From the NCBI RefSeq assembly GCF_014839805.1, contig NC_051124.1, positions 248,001 through 312,000 on the forward strand: a DNA stretch of 64,000 nt, read 5' to 3'. Positions 25,001 to 38,400 of this stretch are shown piece by piece; the stretch's first letter is position 1; every line of letters starts with the position of its first letter. A model generated the notes under the pieces. The model did not search any database and was not told where the DNA came from. It saw nothing but the letters and a program-made list of their open reading frames with translations. The position numbers and the translations under genes are program-made. The stretch comes from Manduca sexta. Its lineage: Eukaryota > Arthropoda > Insecta > Lepidoptera > Sphingidae.

Positions 25001-28000
25001 CAAAATAACTGCATTATGTAAGCACGTTGTAAAAGTTGTTTTATCCGTCTAACACGTTAATCCTTACGCTATCCATTATTCTGTACCCGTCTATGCTTAC
25101 TACCTACATGTGAAAAATCAACACTTCTTATACTAAGTGGAATAAAAATAATTACGTGCGCCAGCGTCCGTTTTTATCTCACTTTTATTATTTAATATAT
25201 ATACTATTTAAATAGCCGAATAACATTAATATGAAATATACATATAATAAAGAAAAGTATGAAACAATAATTCGTACCACGAAAAATATTTACATTCAAA
25301 ATTAAAATATTTTGTAAATATACCTTACGCGAGTAGATAGGGGCAGAATAATCATAATTAAAAACTCTCACTAACAATTGATTTTAGTTCGAAATATGAA
25401 CAGCATAATACAAAAACAAACATTTTTTAAATGAATACCTCATAATGACAAAAAAAACGGACGTCAGCACGTTGTTACACTTAAATATGATAACTAAATA
25501 ATTGCGAGGTGGCAACAGCTATAGTATTGGCTTATCTAGATGGATGTATGACGGGCCCTAATAAAATAATAACATTCATTTTAAAACACCACGTTAAATA
25601 AACAAATCATCATACTTTGTAAGTATTTAATTATATATGTATCAAATTATAATTTCACAACAGCAACCTAAGCATTATTTCCTTCACGTTTTACGGAAAC
25701 AGGCAATACAACACAGTAAATATGTATATTTTATTACTGATTCAATTTTACGTAATGTTCTTCTAATACGAAATATATAAATGAAATATTTTTTCCATTT
25801 CCTCTTCCTCCCCACAAGCGCATAACCCGTTCATTAAGACCCGTCATTGCCATTCACTCGTCGAGCGAGAATTTATCTAAAAAAAAAAAACAATATACAA
25901 AACGTAAACGTAAAACAGTGGCTATGCCGAATTTCACTATACTACAAAATACCATCCAGTTAACGAGTCAAGAGTCCGTATAACATTAAAATAAACGAAT
26001 CGGATATTTTTACATCTAAAAAAAAATTCAGCAGAAATCTCTTTCACTAATTTTACGTCCGACAAAATCACTTAAAACCTACCATAGTAACAAAATTCTA
26101 CTATTTTCTCAAAATCCTACTATTATCTCACATTTAACTATTGTCTCTGAAATAACAATTTAATCACTGTGATTAATGAAGATAAAAGAAATTTCTGCTC
26201 GCCATCAATAAACAAAACAAAAAACTTTGCCTAATAGTACATTTACAATAATGAATTTAACAAAAATCCTTCGTGCAATATTACATTAAAGCTCAAAATA
26301 TAAACGGTACAAAACTAGGATTAAAGTCATTACGAGAATTGTTTTTAAGACTTCGTTCCCTTTTTGTTATTTCAAATGAAAAGCCAGGGCGAGAGGGACG
26401 CTGAACAAAAACAATTTTGACGCATAGATAACGAAAATATATTACTCGGAAGTGAAGCGAAAGGGCAACGTACAAATATGTGAAAAATACCAATAACCAA
26501 TGGTTATAACTATAAATTGTATGTATCAACTATACACAAAAAAAAACTGTAAAAACCCTAGTAGTAGCTCTCAGCTAAACTTTATATGTTTTCATATATA
26601 ATATATTAAACTAGTACATTTCGCAATCTAAACTCGACAAGTCATCCGTCACAGTCGCCCTCGGCAATAAATATAAAGTTATAAAAATTTGGTGTTGACT
26701 CAGTCAGACATTATGCAGGTCCCGTGAACGACCACGTGCGACTTGGGCAACGTGTACTTATGATGAATACATTTGGTTATTGACGTCACAACAGAAATGA
26801 GTTTTGGGTTTCCTAAACATCTAGGTTTAACAATATTAATTTATTAGTGTCATTCTGTAGCCTCCTGATGTAAAATCGATGGAATGCTGCTTCCCATTGT
26901 GCTAACACAGAGGACGCATGCCACCGTGTACCATCTTACGACATATTTATGGCGGTTGGGTGGCTAGTACACCAAAAACAGTCGTAGGGAGGCATTAACA
27001 AACAAACAAGTCAATATTACAACATGGGAACATGTCGTACCGACTTGACATGATGGATGAAAATTGAGGAAATGGTAGATATTTTTGTACAATTTCTATC
27101 TTCGAATAGTCAATGGTAATGATCTTCGCACATTTAAGAAAGTGACGTCAGTAACCTAATGTCGTGTACTGCCTTAAGCTGTCACCGTAAGTGGTTTTTG
27201 AACACACAAGGCGATTAGATTCGGAGTCGGAATCTGGAACATTATTTTTTAGATTGTTTATTGAGTCAGCAAGAAGAAACCTCAGTTTTTCGACTATTTT
27301 AGCTTGTGCAATCACTGGTTTCAAGAATTGTAGCCAAATAGAGTAAGAAATAATCTATTAAATTAAACAATAATATTTTGCTATTATATATAATTACTTG
27401 CTGACTCATTTCACTACAAGACTATAAATATACACTATTTAATCAAGCAACAGATTATTGTAAGTCTAATTTATTTACGTAATACACGATATTATCAATT
27501 TACGTAGAAAACTTCACGGGCATTAATATTTTTACAGTAACTAACCTATCAACAAAGTAAGTAGAAGGCAACAAAAAAACATTTTAAAGTAGATTTGACA
27601 ACAGGCAAACAGCTGGGCTTTATAACTAGAAAAGTATGCGACTAAATTGATAAAAATACGGACTTATTAAGTGAGATAATGGTAGAAAAATATTTTAAAA
27701 TATCTAAAATTATTTTAGTGGACTTTGTTTGGAAGTTTTCTACTAAACCGGTATAGTCAATACGGAACGCGCTACAGCAAAACGTCGGCCAACGGAGTAA
27801 TCGAGCCGACATCTAAACATACTAAACATACTCTCCAACATATTTATAATAATTTGGATTTGAACAGTTGTAAAATAACATTTTCATTTTCTGAACACAT
27901 TGTTTATGGAAAAATACATTTGAAACTTGAATCACGTCGTTAATTAAACGTTTAAAATCAATAAATATTTAACAAATAATTATATGGAATAATTTCTACT

Positions 28001-28904
28001 ATTTTAAAATTTCATTTTTGTGGTAATATTTTTGTAAATGTCATGCTCAAATGTATTTTTCCTTCAATTTGGTTCCGACAACGTGATTGTATAATATAAA
28101 ACACTCAAACATTTCACAAACTTTCTATATATTTTGTAGATATATTACACAGTGTTCGTGAAATACTGATAATAAGGTTATTTAACAAATTTAAATATTT
28201 TATTCTATTTATTAATTAGTCTTATGTCCTAATTTCTATCAATATAACTGAATATCTGAATGCTTTCAGGCACCTTATTTACTTTTTAAATAAGCTATTC
28301 AGTTTTTTACGAACACCATGTATAGGAAACAAAAACACTGGGAATTGATTTATTTGTATAACTGTTTACAGTCACGTGCCGGACTACAACAAACGATAAC
28401 TTTGTAAAAATAAATATATGTAATATATTTGTGTGTGTGTGTAGTAAAAAATTGCACTGCACTCCAATTTGGAGCTTATCAGAACACAATAGGCAGTATT
28501 TTAGCGGGAAATTGGTGCGTGTACTACGTTAGGCCTCTCTCACAACCGTGGCATATACATTAACATATAATAGTCCGTCTGTACTCAACACCATGACCGA
28601 ACCGTCGCCAGTGAGCGTCTCTCACAGAACACACAAACACCGAATAGTAAATTACAGCGAACTATCGCTGAACCGTTCCGGAGTAAAAAAAAAAGTTCAA
28701 TAAAATTAATAACAATCGCACTATATTACGTTAAGCGACGTACAGTACGAGCCGCCAGGCGGCGTCCACTCGGCAAGCCTTAGTCCATTCATTCAACGCG
28801 TCACTAGCGGTCCTCTCTGGACTTACATCCCGTATTATAATTCAAACAAAGTCTTTCCACCACGTCTTATGGAAATAGAATACAGTAAATACCGGTTTCG
28901 GACC

Positions 28905-28910
28905 TTTATT
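28905..28910 (-). terminator. Nearest IRS poly(A) signal candidate
   Basis: TTTATT on plus (AATAAA on minus), about 265 nt past the IRS stop and inside a small hairpin (TACAGTAAAT / ATTTACTGTA). One of several possibilities. Confidence 0.3.
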
Positions 28911-29146
28911 TACTGTATCTATATACAAGCCAATTTGTAGCTTTATTTTGTGTTGACGCATGCGTGCGTTCGTGGCGTATATTACGCACACAGATGATCC
29001 AAAAAAGCCACTTTTAAATGATTGAAGAATGTATGTTTCTTTAAATTTTGCTTGAAAATATTTAAAGGAACATGTAATTGTTTGGAGTCATTTAAAAGCG
29101 TCCTCTCTGTGATCGGTGAGCTGTATGAGGTTGGTTGTATACCGGT

Positions 29147-29173
29147 GGCGGCGGCGGCGGCGGCGGCGGCGGC
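29147..29173. repeat. (CCG)n trinucleotide run abutting the IRS stop
   Basis: About nine GGC units on plus (GCC/CCG on minus), beginning at the TAG of IRS and lying in its 3' UTR. Confidence 0.9.
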
Positions 29174-29450
29174 TAGGCGGTGTCTGCGTGCAGCTGCTCG
29201 CTGCGCAGGAAGTCTATCTGCGTGTAGGCGCGCGGCGCGGGCGGGCCGGGCGCGCGCCGCGGCTCCAGGTCCAGCGCCGCGTAGTGCAGCGCGCCACTCA
29301 CGCTCACGCCGCTCACACTCACGCCGCTCACGCTCACGCCACTCACGCTCACGCCACTCGCCGACAGTCGCTTCTCCTCCCCTACGCTAAAGCGCGCCGG
29401 CGCTCCGCCACCCGCCACTACTACGGGCGCGCCGCTTGTGCTCTCTAATG
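29173..29450 (-). CDS. chico: IRS exon 12 (last, repeat-bearing tail)
   Basis: Acceptor AATTTTCCAG. Encodes a Gly/Val stretch, GEEKRLSAS, four copies of a five-residue GVSVS repeat, then ALHYAALDLEPRR and PRAYTQIDFLRSEQL, matching the C-terminal tyrosine sites of IRS proteins. TAG at 29175-29173. Confidence 0.92.
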
Positions 29451-32400
29451 CTGGAAAATTACATATGTAATTAATAAAAAATATATTATATTTATAATAT
29501 TTTCACATTATCTGCTTGCTTAATAATATTAAAATATAAATAGTTCCATACGCCTGCATTCCATCTCGACTCTGGCAATAGTCTTGTTGGCGAGGGGATT
29601 GCAGGCCAGCTCCTCGTCCCGCGGCCTCGCCAGCGTCACGTACTGCGGCGAGCTGGACACGTCGCGGCGAGGCTCCGGGCTACGTCTGCCTTCCCGCGTC
29701 TCCTCCGCTATCTCGCGCACTGTCGACAGCGCGTGGTGAGGAGGATCTTCCTCGAGTTCATCCGGCAACTCGTCAGGAGGGGAAGCCGGTGACTCTAACG
29801 ACAACGGGAATATAGTCTGCGAGCCGTGGGGGGTTTCGCGTAGAGTGCCACGCCGCCGCTTGGCTTCCTCCGGGGAGGCGGCGGCGGGGGGAGGTGCGCG
29901 CGCGCCGGCTATGGCGATCGGTCGCGTGGCGGCGCGACCGTAGCTCATCTCCACGTAGCCGTCGGTGGCGGGCGTGGCTGGCGTGTGCGGCGTGGCGGGG
30001 GCCGAGGGCGGCGGCTCGCCGGGCCGCATCTCCACGTAGCCCGCGTTGCGCGGCGACATGTCCACGTACTCGTCCACGTTGGCTTTGGCGCGCTCCGCAT
30101 AGCTCGTGGCCGGTGGGGTGCGCGATATCGATGCCTGGTTAACAATATTAAAAAATATAATCACAATTAACGATATTTAGCTATTAATTTTGTGTTTATA
30201 AAACGTAGAAGAGTGGTACCTTAGCGGCGGGCGAGTTGGTGGAGAAGTCGAGCTCCATGAGGTCCTCCGCGGAGGCGCGCGGCAGCGGGTGGCGCGCGTG
30301 CGCGGGCGGGCGGTGCCGTGCGCCGACACTGTAGGCGCGGTGGCGCGGCTCGGGCGCGCGCGGCGGGGGGCGCGACCCCACGCTGTAGGCGCGCGGGGAG
30401 CCGCTCGCGCTCGGCCGCGCCGCCCGCGCCGGGGCACGCGCCCGCGCCCGCCGCCGGCGCCAGGTGCGACGTCGCCGGCTCCAGCTGGTACTCACTGCAG
30501 GGGAACGAACAATTTTTATGGCACAACTTTCAATATTTTCAACTTTATTACATTTTTAGACTTAAAATCCAATGTCTCAATTACGAATATTATATACAAA
30601 GCAGAACTAAATTCAATAGTTCAGAATGTAAATAATATCACCACTGCTTAAAGGCAGACGTAACCTGTCATCAGCCAAGCTGTCTGCATCACTCACAATG
30701 TATAAAGAGATATATAAGCTGTCAACTTATTCTCTTCCTTACCTGAACCTAGGGTCGGTAGAAGGAGTGCCGCTACACACGGAGCCACTGGACGCGTATA
30801 TGAGCCCTCCGGATGGGTCGTGTCCCGGCGCCATCGGCAAGTATCCGTCCGGCACTAGGTTCTCACCCACGGTGTCGTCCAGGCCCAGCGAGGACGTGCG
30901 TGAGTGTTGAACTGACCCGCCGGGGCGGATTGAGATACTGTTGATAGATAAATGATTTTTAACTTCTTTTTTCCAGTATACATGAAGATATGTTCAATAA
31001 ATTTTCGATGTTATCCGGTTCGAAGGACCAATTTAAAATATAAAACCAGAAATTATTTTTAACCCGACTCATGACTGAATAATCTATAAACATCACGGAT
31101 GTTTTTTTATTAATTAGTAACAGACTCACTTCATGAAATCTTTTGATATGTCACTGTTGTCCGGCTCCTCGGGTATGCGCGGCGTGCGGTACCACTCGGC
31201 CAGAGCGTCCGCTTCGTCGCGGGATACCTCCAAACCTGCGAAAAACATCCTTATGATTATCAGAATACAACTCAATATAATTCGAAACACCAGAAAATTA
31301 TACGGCACTGCAAATCTACTGAGACCAACATAATATTATAAAAAAAGAATAGGTATTGTTCGCGATCCCGCCTGCTTGTCAATTAAGGACATGGTCTACC
31401 CGTGTATCATATTTCATCCAAATCTGCTACTCCTAAGAAACAAACAATTACAAACTATCACATTTATAATATTAAACAATTAAGCTACAAAGTAAATAAG
31501 ACATATATCCCGCTATCACGAATATATCCGCATAAATCTAAGAAATATTATAACTTTAATGCCACAACTCTCATATTTATGGATAAAAATAAAACTCTGT
31601 TCTCATCTAAAACTTGGAATAAAATCGCTCCCAGTACCTTCCAAGTCCGTATGCCGCGGCGGCGGTCTCTCCACTTCGAAGGAGGAGCACGCGCGCGACG
31701 GCATGCTGTCGCAGCGGCTGCGGTTACTGCTCGAGTCTGTAACGCAACAGGATTGTAATAGGAACCGTAATAATTAGTTTTTGGAAACAATTGTGGATAT
31801 AAAACACAGTTATAAATGTTGTGAAAAAAAATGGGAAGTGTGAACACCCTATATATTTTTTAAATTGATAAGAAAACTAACAAAAAAATATAATAAATAA
31901 AGCGGTACATATGATATAAAAGCTTGGAAGCGTTCTATAGTAATATGAAATTATTATATAAAAAATATTGTATATTCATTTGAGAAGACATAAATCCCTC
32001 TGCAAAAGATGGCATATTAAAACATAAAAAAATATTTGCACGCAGTAAACAAACGATGAACCAAACAACAAAAAACCGTGCTTATAATACAGATTGTTGC
32101 AAAACTTAACACGAAATTATAAACATAACAACCACAACAATATAAAAACGAAAAAGACAGACACACATAGTCACTAGATAATTGAAACAAAAACCACAAT
32201 AGATATTTTTTCCCGGTGGCAACACTTGTGCTATTTTCTTTCAATTAACTGGCAACACTGCACTGATAGGGTTAGTAATGTGCGACGCGAATGCACGCTT
32301 TATTAGCATGTGCGGGGGCATGCGACAAATGATGGGACGGCTCTAGACCACGTAATGTTTTGTAAAAATAATCATATTTGCTATAATTAAAAAATACAAT

Positions 32401-35400
32401 AAAAAATATTTATATTTCTTTATTGAATATCAGTATGACGACCACCAAATGGCTCATCCGTTTCAATTTCCAAATATCAACCAATCCCGTACTGCTTTAA
32501 AAACGCAGCCAACTGTCCAACAACAAAAACCGTTACGTAGTCGAAACCCCGTCGAAATATACATACTCTTCGAATGCGCCGGCGACAATTTGGACATTCT
32601 TGTGCCGGTGCTAGCGCGGCGAGACCATTGCGTTTTCTTCGGCGGCATATCGTTTCCATTGATCGCTTTGCATGATGAATGCATCGTCGCCTTCTCGACT
32701 ATCAGCCGGTCTATCTCGGCCCCAGTCAGGGGCTCGGAGGAGGTCCGCCCATGGACTATCTTCAACGGCTCTTGGAATAGCGGACAGCCGGCCGGCAGCG
32801 ACCCGGTGCGCGTGTGTTTACCGACGCGAGAGTTTTCGGTTCTCTCTGTTAGTGGGTTATTCGGTGGTTGGTTTTCGGCTGCGAAAGACAATGACAAGCG
32901 ACACGTAAAACTTATGGCACCAAGCGTCACCCGGTGCGATGGTATGTGTGTTAAATGTGAGCGTACGCGGTGGAGTTTTGTTTTTTTTTTCATTTTGAAT
33001 TCGAAACACAATTTGTTTTTAAATTTTAAGTTTTTTTAGGTTTTGCCAATGAAGATAAAAAGAACGATTAAAAATCCTATTAAATATAAAACAATTTATT
33101 TTTAAAGAATCAAACTCAACCGCTTACTTTGTCTCGTTACAATATTTCGTATTAAAAATATGGCAAAAGGTTTTTATTATATTTCTCTTTCATTCTTTTA
33201 CATATACGCATGAACTGCACATAACAATTTTCGACAGATATAAACAATAACGATTTACTATTGCCAGATTTTTAACATTCATTCATGGATGTATGTAATG
33301 TATGTATGATGCACCCTATTGGATACACATTTGCGACCAAACACCAACACCAACACCCAACATGCACATCGTATTATATAACACATTGCAACCACATTAT
33401 ATTCCATTTAAATCGACGTGCTCTCATTCCGCTAAATAAATAATATCAAAGCATAATGTTATAGCAAAATAAAATAAAACCACGTATCGTTATTTCAACT
33501 CTTTACATAATATAAAAGCTTAGAAAACCATTTAACAATTAAATTTATAAATAAAAAAATAACAGTTATTTGTAACACGTTGCTACCGTTATTTATTAGC
33601 TGATAGCGTTAATCGGTAACGTTTTCCACACGTCCGTATACAGGCTGAAGCTAATACGCGATATCAATCCATTGAAAGCGGTATATTGGCGGTATAGACA
33701 GCTGTTTATTAACATGTAATGGCCAATAGAGAAGGACACCGATAGCTGTAAGCGGAACTAGAGCCCGACTTCTGAGGTCCGGACGAGTTGATGACAATCG
33801 AATAGTCACTTTGTAACGTGCAAAATTTTTTTTTGAGTTATTTCGTTACCATAACTTACACTACTATTGTAAAACACTAAATATGGATAAGTTGTAACAC
33901 TATATAAAATATCGTTGCATGATATTTATAAGAGCTGATCATTATTCTTAATTGTGATAGTCACATGAAATCACTTCCAAAATAAATACGCGAATATTTA
34001 TATACTGTATGCTAGATACATCAGACTGTATAGTAGATATTTGACAGCTGTCCGACACAACACAGGTGTGTATTCGAGTGTCATCAACACCGGGGGGTCG
34101 CGTGTTGTGTGGGGGTCGTACCGTCGCGTTCGTGCGGCGCGGTGATGGGCGCGATGGCCGCGGCCGAGTCGTCCACCGACATGGTGCCCGTAGTGCACAC
34201 GCACTGCCTAATGCACGCGCCCATGCATAGACCCTTGCCCTCTGCAACGTACCACAATCTTGACCATGGGTTTACAGAGCCGAATTTGGAATAACAAAGT
34301 GGCGGCTCTATTGGATGGGTAATGAGGAAATCCAAATTTTGACAATTAACCCGTCATGACTTGTCAAAATTTTATTTTCAAATATGTACAGGTAGCTGAA
34401 TGTTTGCCGCCAAACATTGACAGCTACGCGTGTGACGGAAAAATAACCTTATTATGTAGTATATAAGGTTATAATCCCGTGACACACGCAAATGTCATGT
34501 AGCTGTCTTGGCTCGCCGGCGAGCCACGAGAGACCAAGAGTTAAAGTGTGATTTGTTTTTTTTTATACAACCAATAAGGTACAGGTGCGTAGATTTAAAA
34601 ATCAACCCACAAGGATTACAATGTGATAGAACTGAAAACTAGTGAAGAGCCATGATCGGCATTATAATTAAAATCCTATGAGCCATGGTCGGGAAACCCT
34701 ATTGTGCTCTTTTGGATTTTGATTAATTAATTAAAAACAAATATTAAACATATGTGCAACAAAAAAACAGGAAACGCATCCCGGTAATCTTGACAAAAGA
34801 TATTAGTAAAACTGGATTGTTGTTGAATTGGTTAAACTGGAATTCTAGTCAATGGTATCTTATTTTGTTCTCATTTGAATCGTAAGGTAAGGGAACGAAT
34901 CCTAAGATAAAGGGACCATACAAATGAAATTCGAAGAACCCAAATGGTGTCCATTACTCAACTAAATGCTATAATTAGTCACAATGCGCTCATACATATA
35001 AACGCGTAGAACGCACGCAAATTTCTGATTATACAATACCTTACATAAAGTTCAATATTGACGCGTCATAAAAGGCAGATTATTTGCTAATTATAAGAAA
35101 ATTCAAGTATCGAAGCTTCAGTAATATGACCCTAAAATGCTGGTAACTAAAAGGGATCTCTTATTTTGAGACTAAATATCTATACTTCTTAAACTTTATT
35201 TTTTTATTACATGAATAGTTGCTTTTTGATACGTATTTATAAGAATATTAATCACATTTTTTAGGAACAATATAAATTATTTACATTAACCGTTAAGCTT
35301 CTTACCTACTTTTTGTGTGAAGTTTAATTTTGAGTTAGTCAGCGTAGAATAGTCGGCTTTTAGTGACAACCTATATACTGATTTAAATATAAAGGCAAAT

Positions 35401-38400
35401 ATTTTTCCTAAAATTAATTACAATTTAGAGCTTAACTTAAAAACAGCTTGTATAATTTTTCATTACTTCAATAAAGCGAATTAAAAACACAGTAGCGAAA
35501 AGCCGTTGTTTTATTGAATGTTTGGAGAAATAAAATAAATATATCAACATTGGATAAGAATATTTCAAACCACGCGCGGCATTGCGATGAGTTGTTAACG
35601 AATATAAAGATTTTAAATGAAATATTTTTTTACAATTGTCATGTATTTCTGAGCCACCCTGTATATGAGAATCAAACAGCGCACCTAGCGGGCGCCCCGG
35701 GCGAATAATTCTTCTGTGCCACTTTTCGACGAGATCTTAGTATCGCCTGCTTTTTATGTAATGGCAAAACTATCTCTTGTCTCTTCTGATCCGGGGCGCC
35801 CCTCCAGGATCTGAAGTCCAGGCAACCGATCTACAGTCGATACTGATCATTACATGGCAACTTTTTTCCCGAACGAGTACACAGTACGACTCCATTTGGA
35901 GCACATTCGATAGAAGCTCGTGCCACACTATTAACACGATATACTCCATCACAAACATTGCATATTCGTCTTCAAACCGTGAAAACTCGCAGTGACCCAT
36001 TAAACCATTACCTGGAGCGTGTTAGTCACAACTAACTACTCTAACTAACAAGCTTGCTAAACTACGTGAGTGTGCGTGGGTACTGGACTAGTGTCGAGTA
36101 TGCGGTAACGCGCGCGTTTACGTTGCTTACCGTTCGCGAGACCGGAGCGGCCCTTGCCGGAGTCCGAGTAGGTCTGTCGTCTCGCTGGCGGCGGGTTCGA
36201 CATCTCGGTGGCGGTCTTCGGCATCACGATGTGGTCGCGCTCGTGTTCCGTCTCTTTGGTGCAATTGCACATTGCACTGGGAAATAAATAAACAATTAAT
36301 TTTTTTTTGTGGTATAATATTTTTTCGACGGTCAAAAAAATCACCTATCCTTTGAAAATCTTCATTTATCATGATTGGATGATCACACCTTCAGATGATC
36401 TGCAAGTAGGGGTGCAGGACACTACCCTTAAGAAGAAATAATAAGAAATGGGAAGACCTTTTTTAGCCATCGATCAGTATCAATTATCAAACATGATGGT
36501 CGACTCACTGGTATATGGTGGAGTGCATGCTCTGCGCGATGTTGGAGTCGTCGGAGAGCATCCAAAGCTCCCCGGCGCCGGTGGACGTCTGCCGCCCCAC
36601 CTCCATGTAGAAGAAACACTCCGAGTCGCCGCATCTGGAAGCAGGCGGTAATTGATATAGAAGCCTTGACAAATTAACTAACTTGATAGTCAATGGAAGG
36701 GTAACCGATTTATAATTCCTACAACTCTCTTTAAAAGCTGGTCAAACAACTTTTTATTAACGAATATACAAAGCACTTGGCGATGATCACTGCTTCCGCA
36801 CATTTCCCCCCGAGGCAATACTAGTGCGCTCGGTCTCCACACCGAATGCACGCTCATGCCAGGGGGAACATCTGTCGCAGCCCTAGGCACACAGTTAAAT
36901 GTGTACAGTATTGCCAATTCACATTAAGGGCCTATGAGGACTATGGAACACTTCCTGGCCTTTTCCCCTGCACCCATCCTAAGAGGTTTGTCTATCCCTC
37001 CCCCACACTTCGTTTTCAGCTATCCTCTACCAACTTTCGTCCAAGGCCTGCAGTCGCTAAGCCGGGGGATTCCAGGATTCCTTTCGCGATACCGGGAATT
37101 CCCAGATCTTGGGACAGCGGGGTCCAATACCAAAAGAAAAACCGTCCCGCACAATAACCTTTACCTTCGAAATTAAACTAACAAAATGTTCCGCCCGATG
37201 ACACAATATATCGATTATAATTCCTTTATTTATTTAAATAGATCACAAACTCTTTAAATATCAAACAGTTTTCCTTCTACCGTCGAGTGCTAGATTAACC
37301 TCATATCGGTAAGATTTGCGAGCGCGGGCAAAACCCGGACATTTTGTTTTTTTCCTTCTTGTCGACGAAAAGGGAAGGTGACGGGATATCTCGAACGCTT
37401 TCAAATAAATAAGTATGGACATATAAAATGAAGACCTTGGGGTTTTTCAATAACCGATAAAAACTCTGAATCATTTACGGATTCGTGAAAAGTTAGTCAT
37501 GTTAAAGGCCAACGATTTCGACGCATATGGAGTAATGCACTTGTTTATTTTGCTTACAATAGCTCATTCGTCTGATCGTCATTGTCGAGTGAGCGAGCGA
37601 TGTTTGTTCGAAAACAACGCTTAGTTCTGACTGGTATGCTCACCATCATGACAAACTTACTTTTCTTACTTTTAATTACAAAAACACTTCCACCAGTCCC
37701 TACAACGTTCAATGTCGGGTCGATACAATAATTTTTCAAAGACTTTGCAAAATATATTTAGCTCACTTTTTTACCTCTGAGCGCCTAACAATCTAACGAG
37801 AAGATCCTTGTCCAATCCGTAAATAAAAACATACATAAACAACATCACGCCTTTTCCATTTTTCTGGCGTAGGCAGGGCAGGTGAAACTAAATTCGCCAG
37901 TTATATTAGATCATAGTAATAAGGGTCGTCAAGCCATCCAGTGTGGTGGACTAAGGCCTTATCCTCCTCAGTAGTAGAAAAGGCCCGTGCCCAGCAGTGG
38001 GACAGTACATAATACAATGCTGATATTATTATTATAGGGGGCGAGCTTATAAATTAATAAGTGTTAAATAACAATTACTTAATGATTCCTTATGTTTACG
38101 CGAATGTTTGACATAAAAATTAAACTATTTTCCGGGAGAAAAAGTAAAAGATTAAAACCGTGATAATATCCGAAAAATATTTTAATTTTAATAACAATTA
38201 CCTTCTAATATTCTTGAGTGAGTACTCGACGCGCTCCGGTATTCCGAGGTCGCTGATGACGTTGTTGTGGCTCTTGATCTTGACCAGCGTGAGCGTCTTG
38301 TCCGTGAGGCACAGGTTGTACAGACCCTGGATGTTCTTCGACGCGCCCAGACCCTTCTTCTGGACGTGCACTTGCCACACGTGCTCTGGAAATAACAGTC

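Larger units (their letters stand above)
20469..29172. other. Convergent gap between VRK1 and IRS
   Basis: No splice-supported gene. Contains a MITE (21785-22002), an unassigned 76-codon open frame (22281-22511), a GC-rich block (about 23880-24510) and a long AT-rich stretch (24550-29170) with few recognisable transposons. The latter may be the IRS 3' UTR (inference); many TTTATT strings (AATAAA on minus) make the end uncertain. Confidence 0.5.

Noticed and set aside
29022..29448. Ala/Arg-rich plus-strand open frames over the CGG repeat
   Set aside because: Low-complexity shadows of IRS exon 12 and the trinucleotide run.
29894..30651. Several Arg/Ala/Pro-rich open frames on both strands
   Set aside because: GC-rich exons lack stops in all frames; only the frames giving YVDM/YVEM, RAYSVGSRP and the correct splice phase are real.
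32449..33039. 196-codon plus-strand open frame
   Set aside because: It is antisense to IRS exon 6, which has matching splice sites, correct phase on both sides and a Ser-rich IRS-like product; the plus-strand product has no family features.
34122..34203. Shorter version of IRS exon 5 using the acceptor at 34203
   Set aside because: 82 nt breaks the phase with the following exons; the 34241 acceptor gives a 120-nt exon in the conserved phase.
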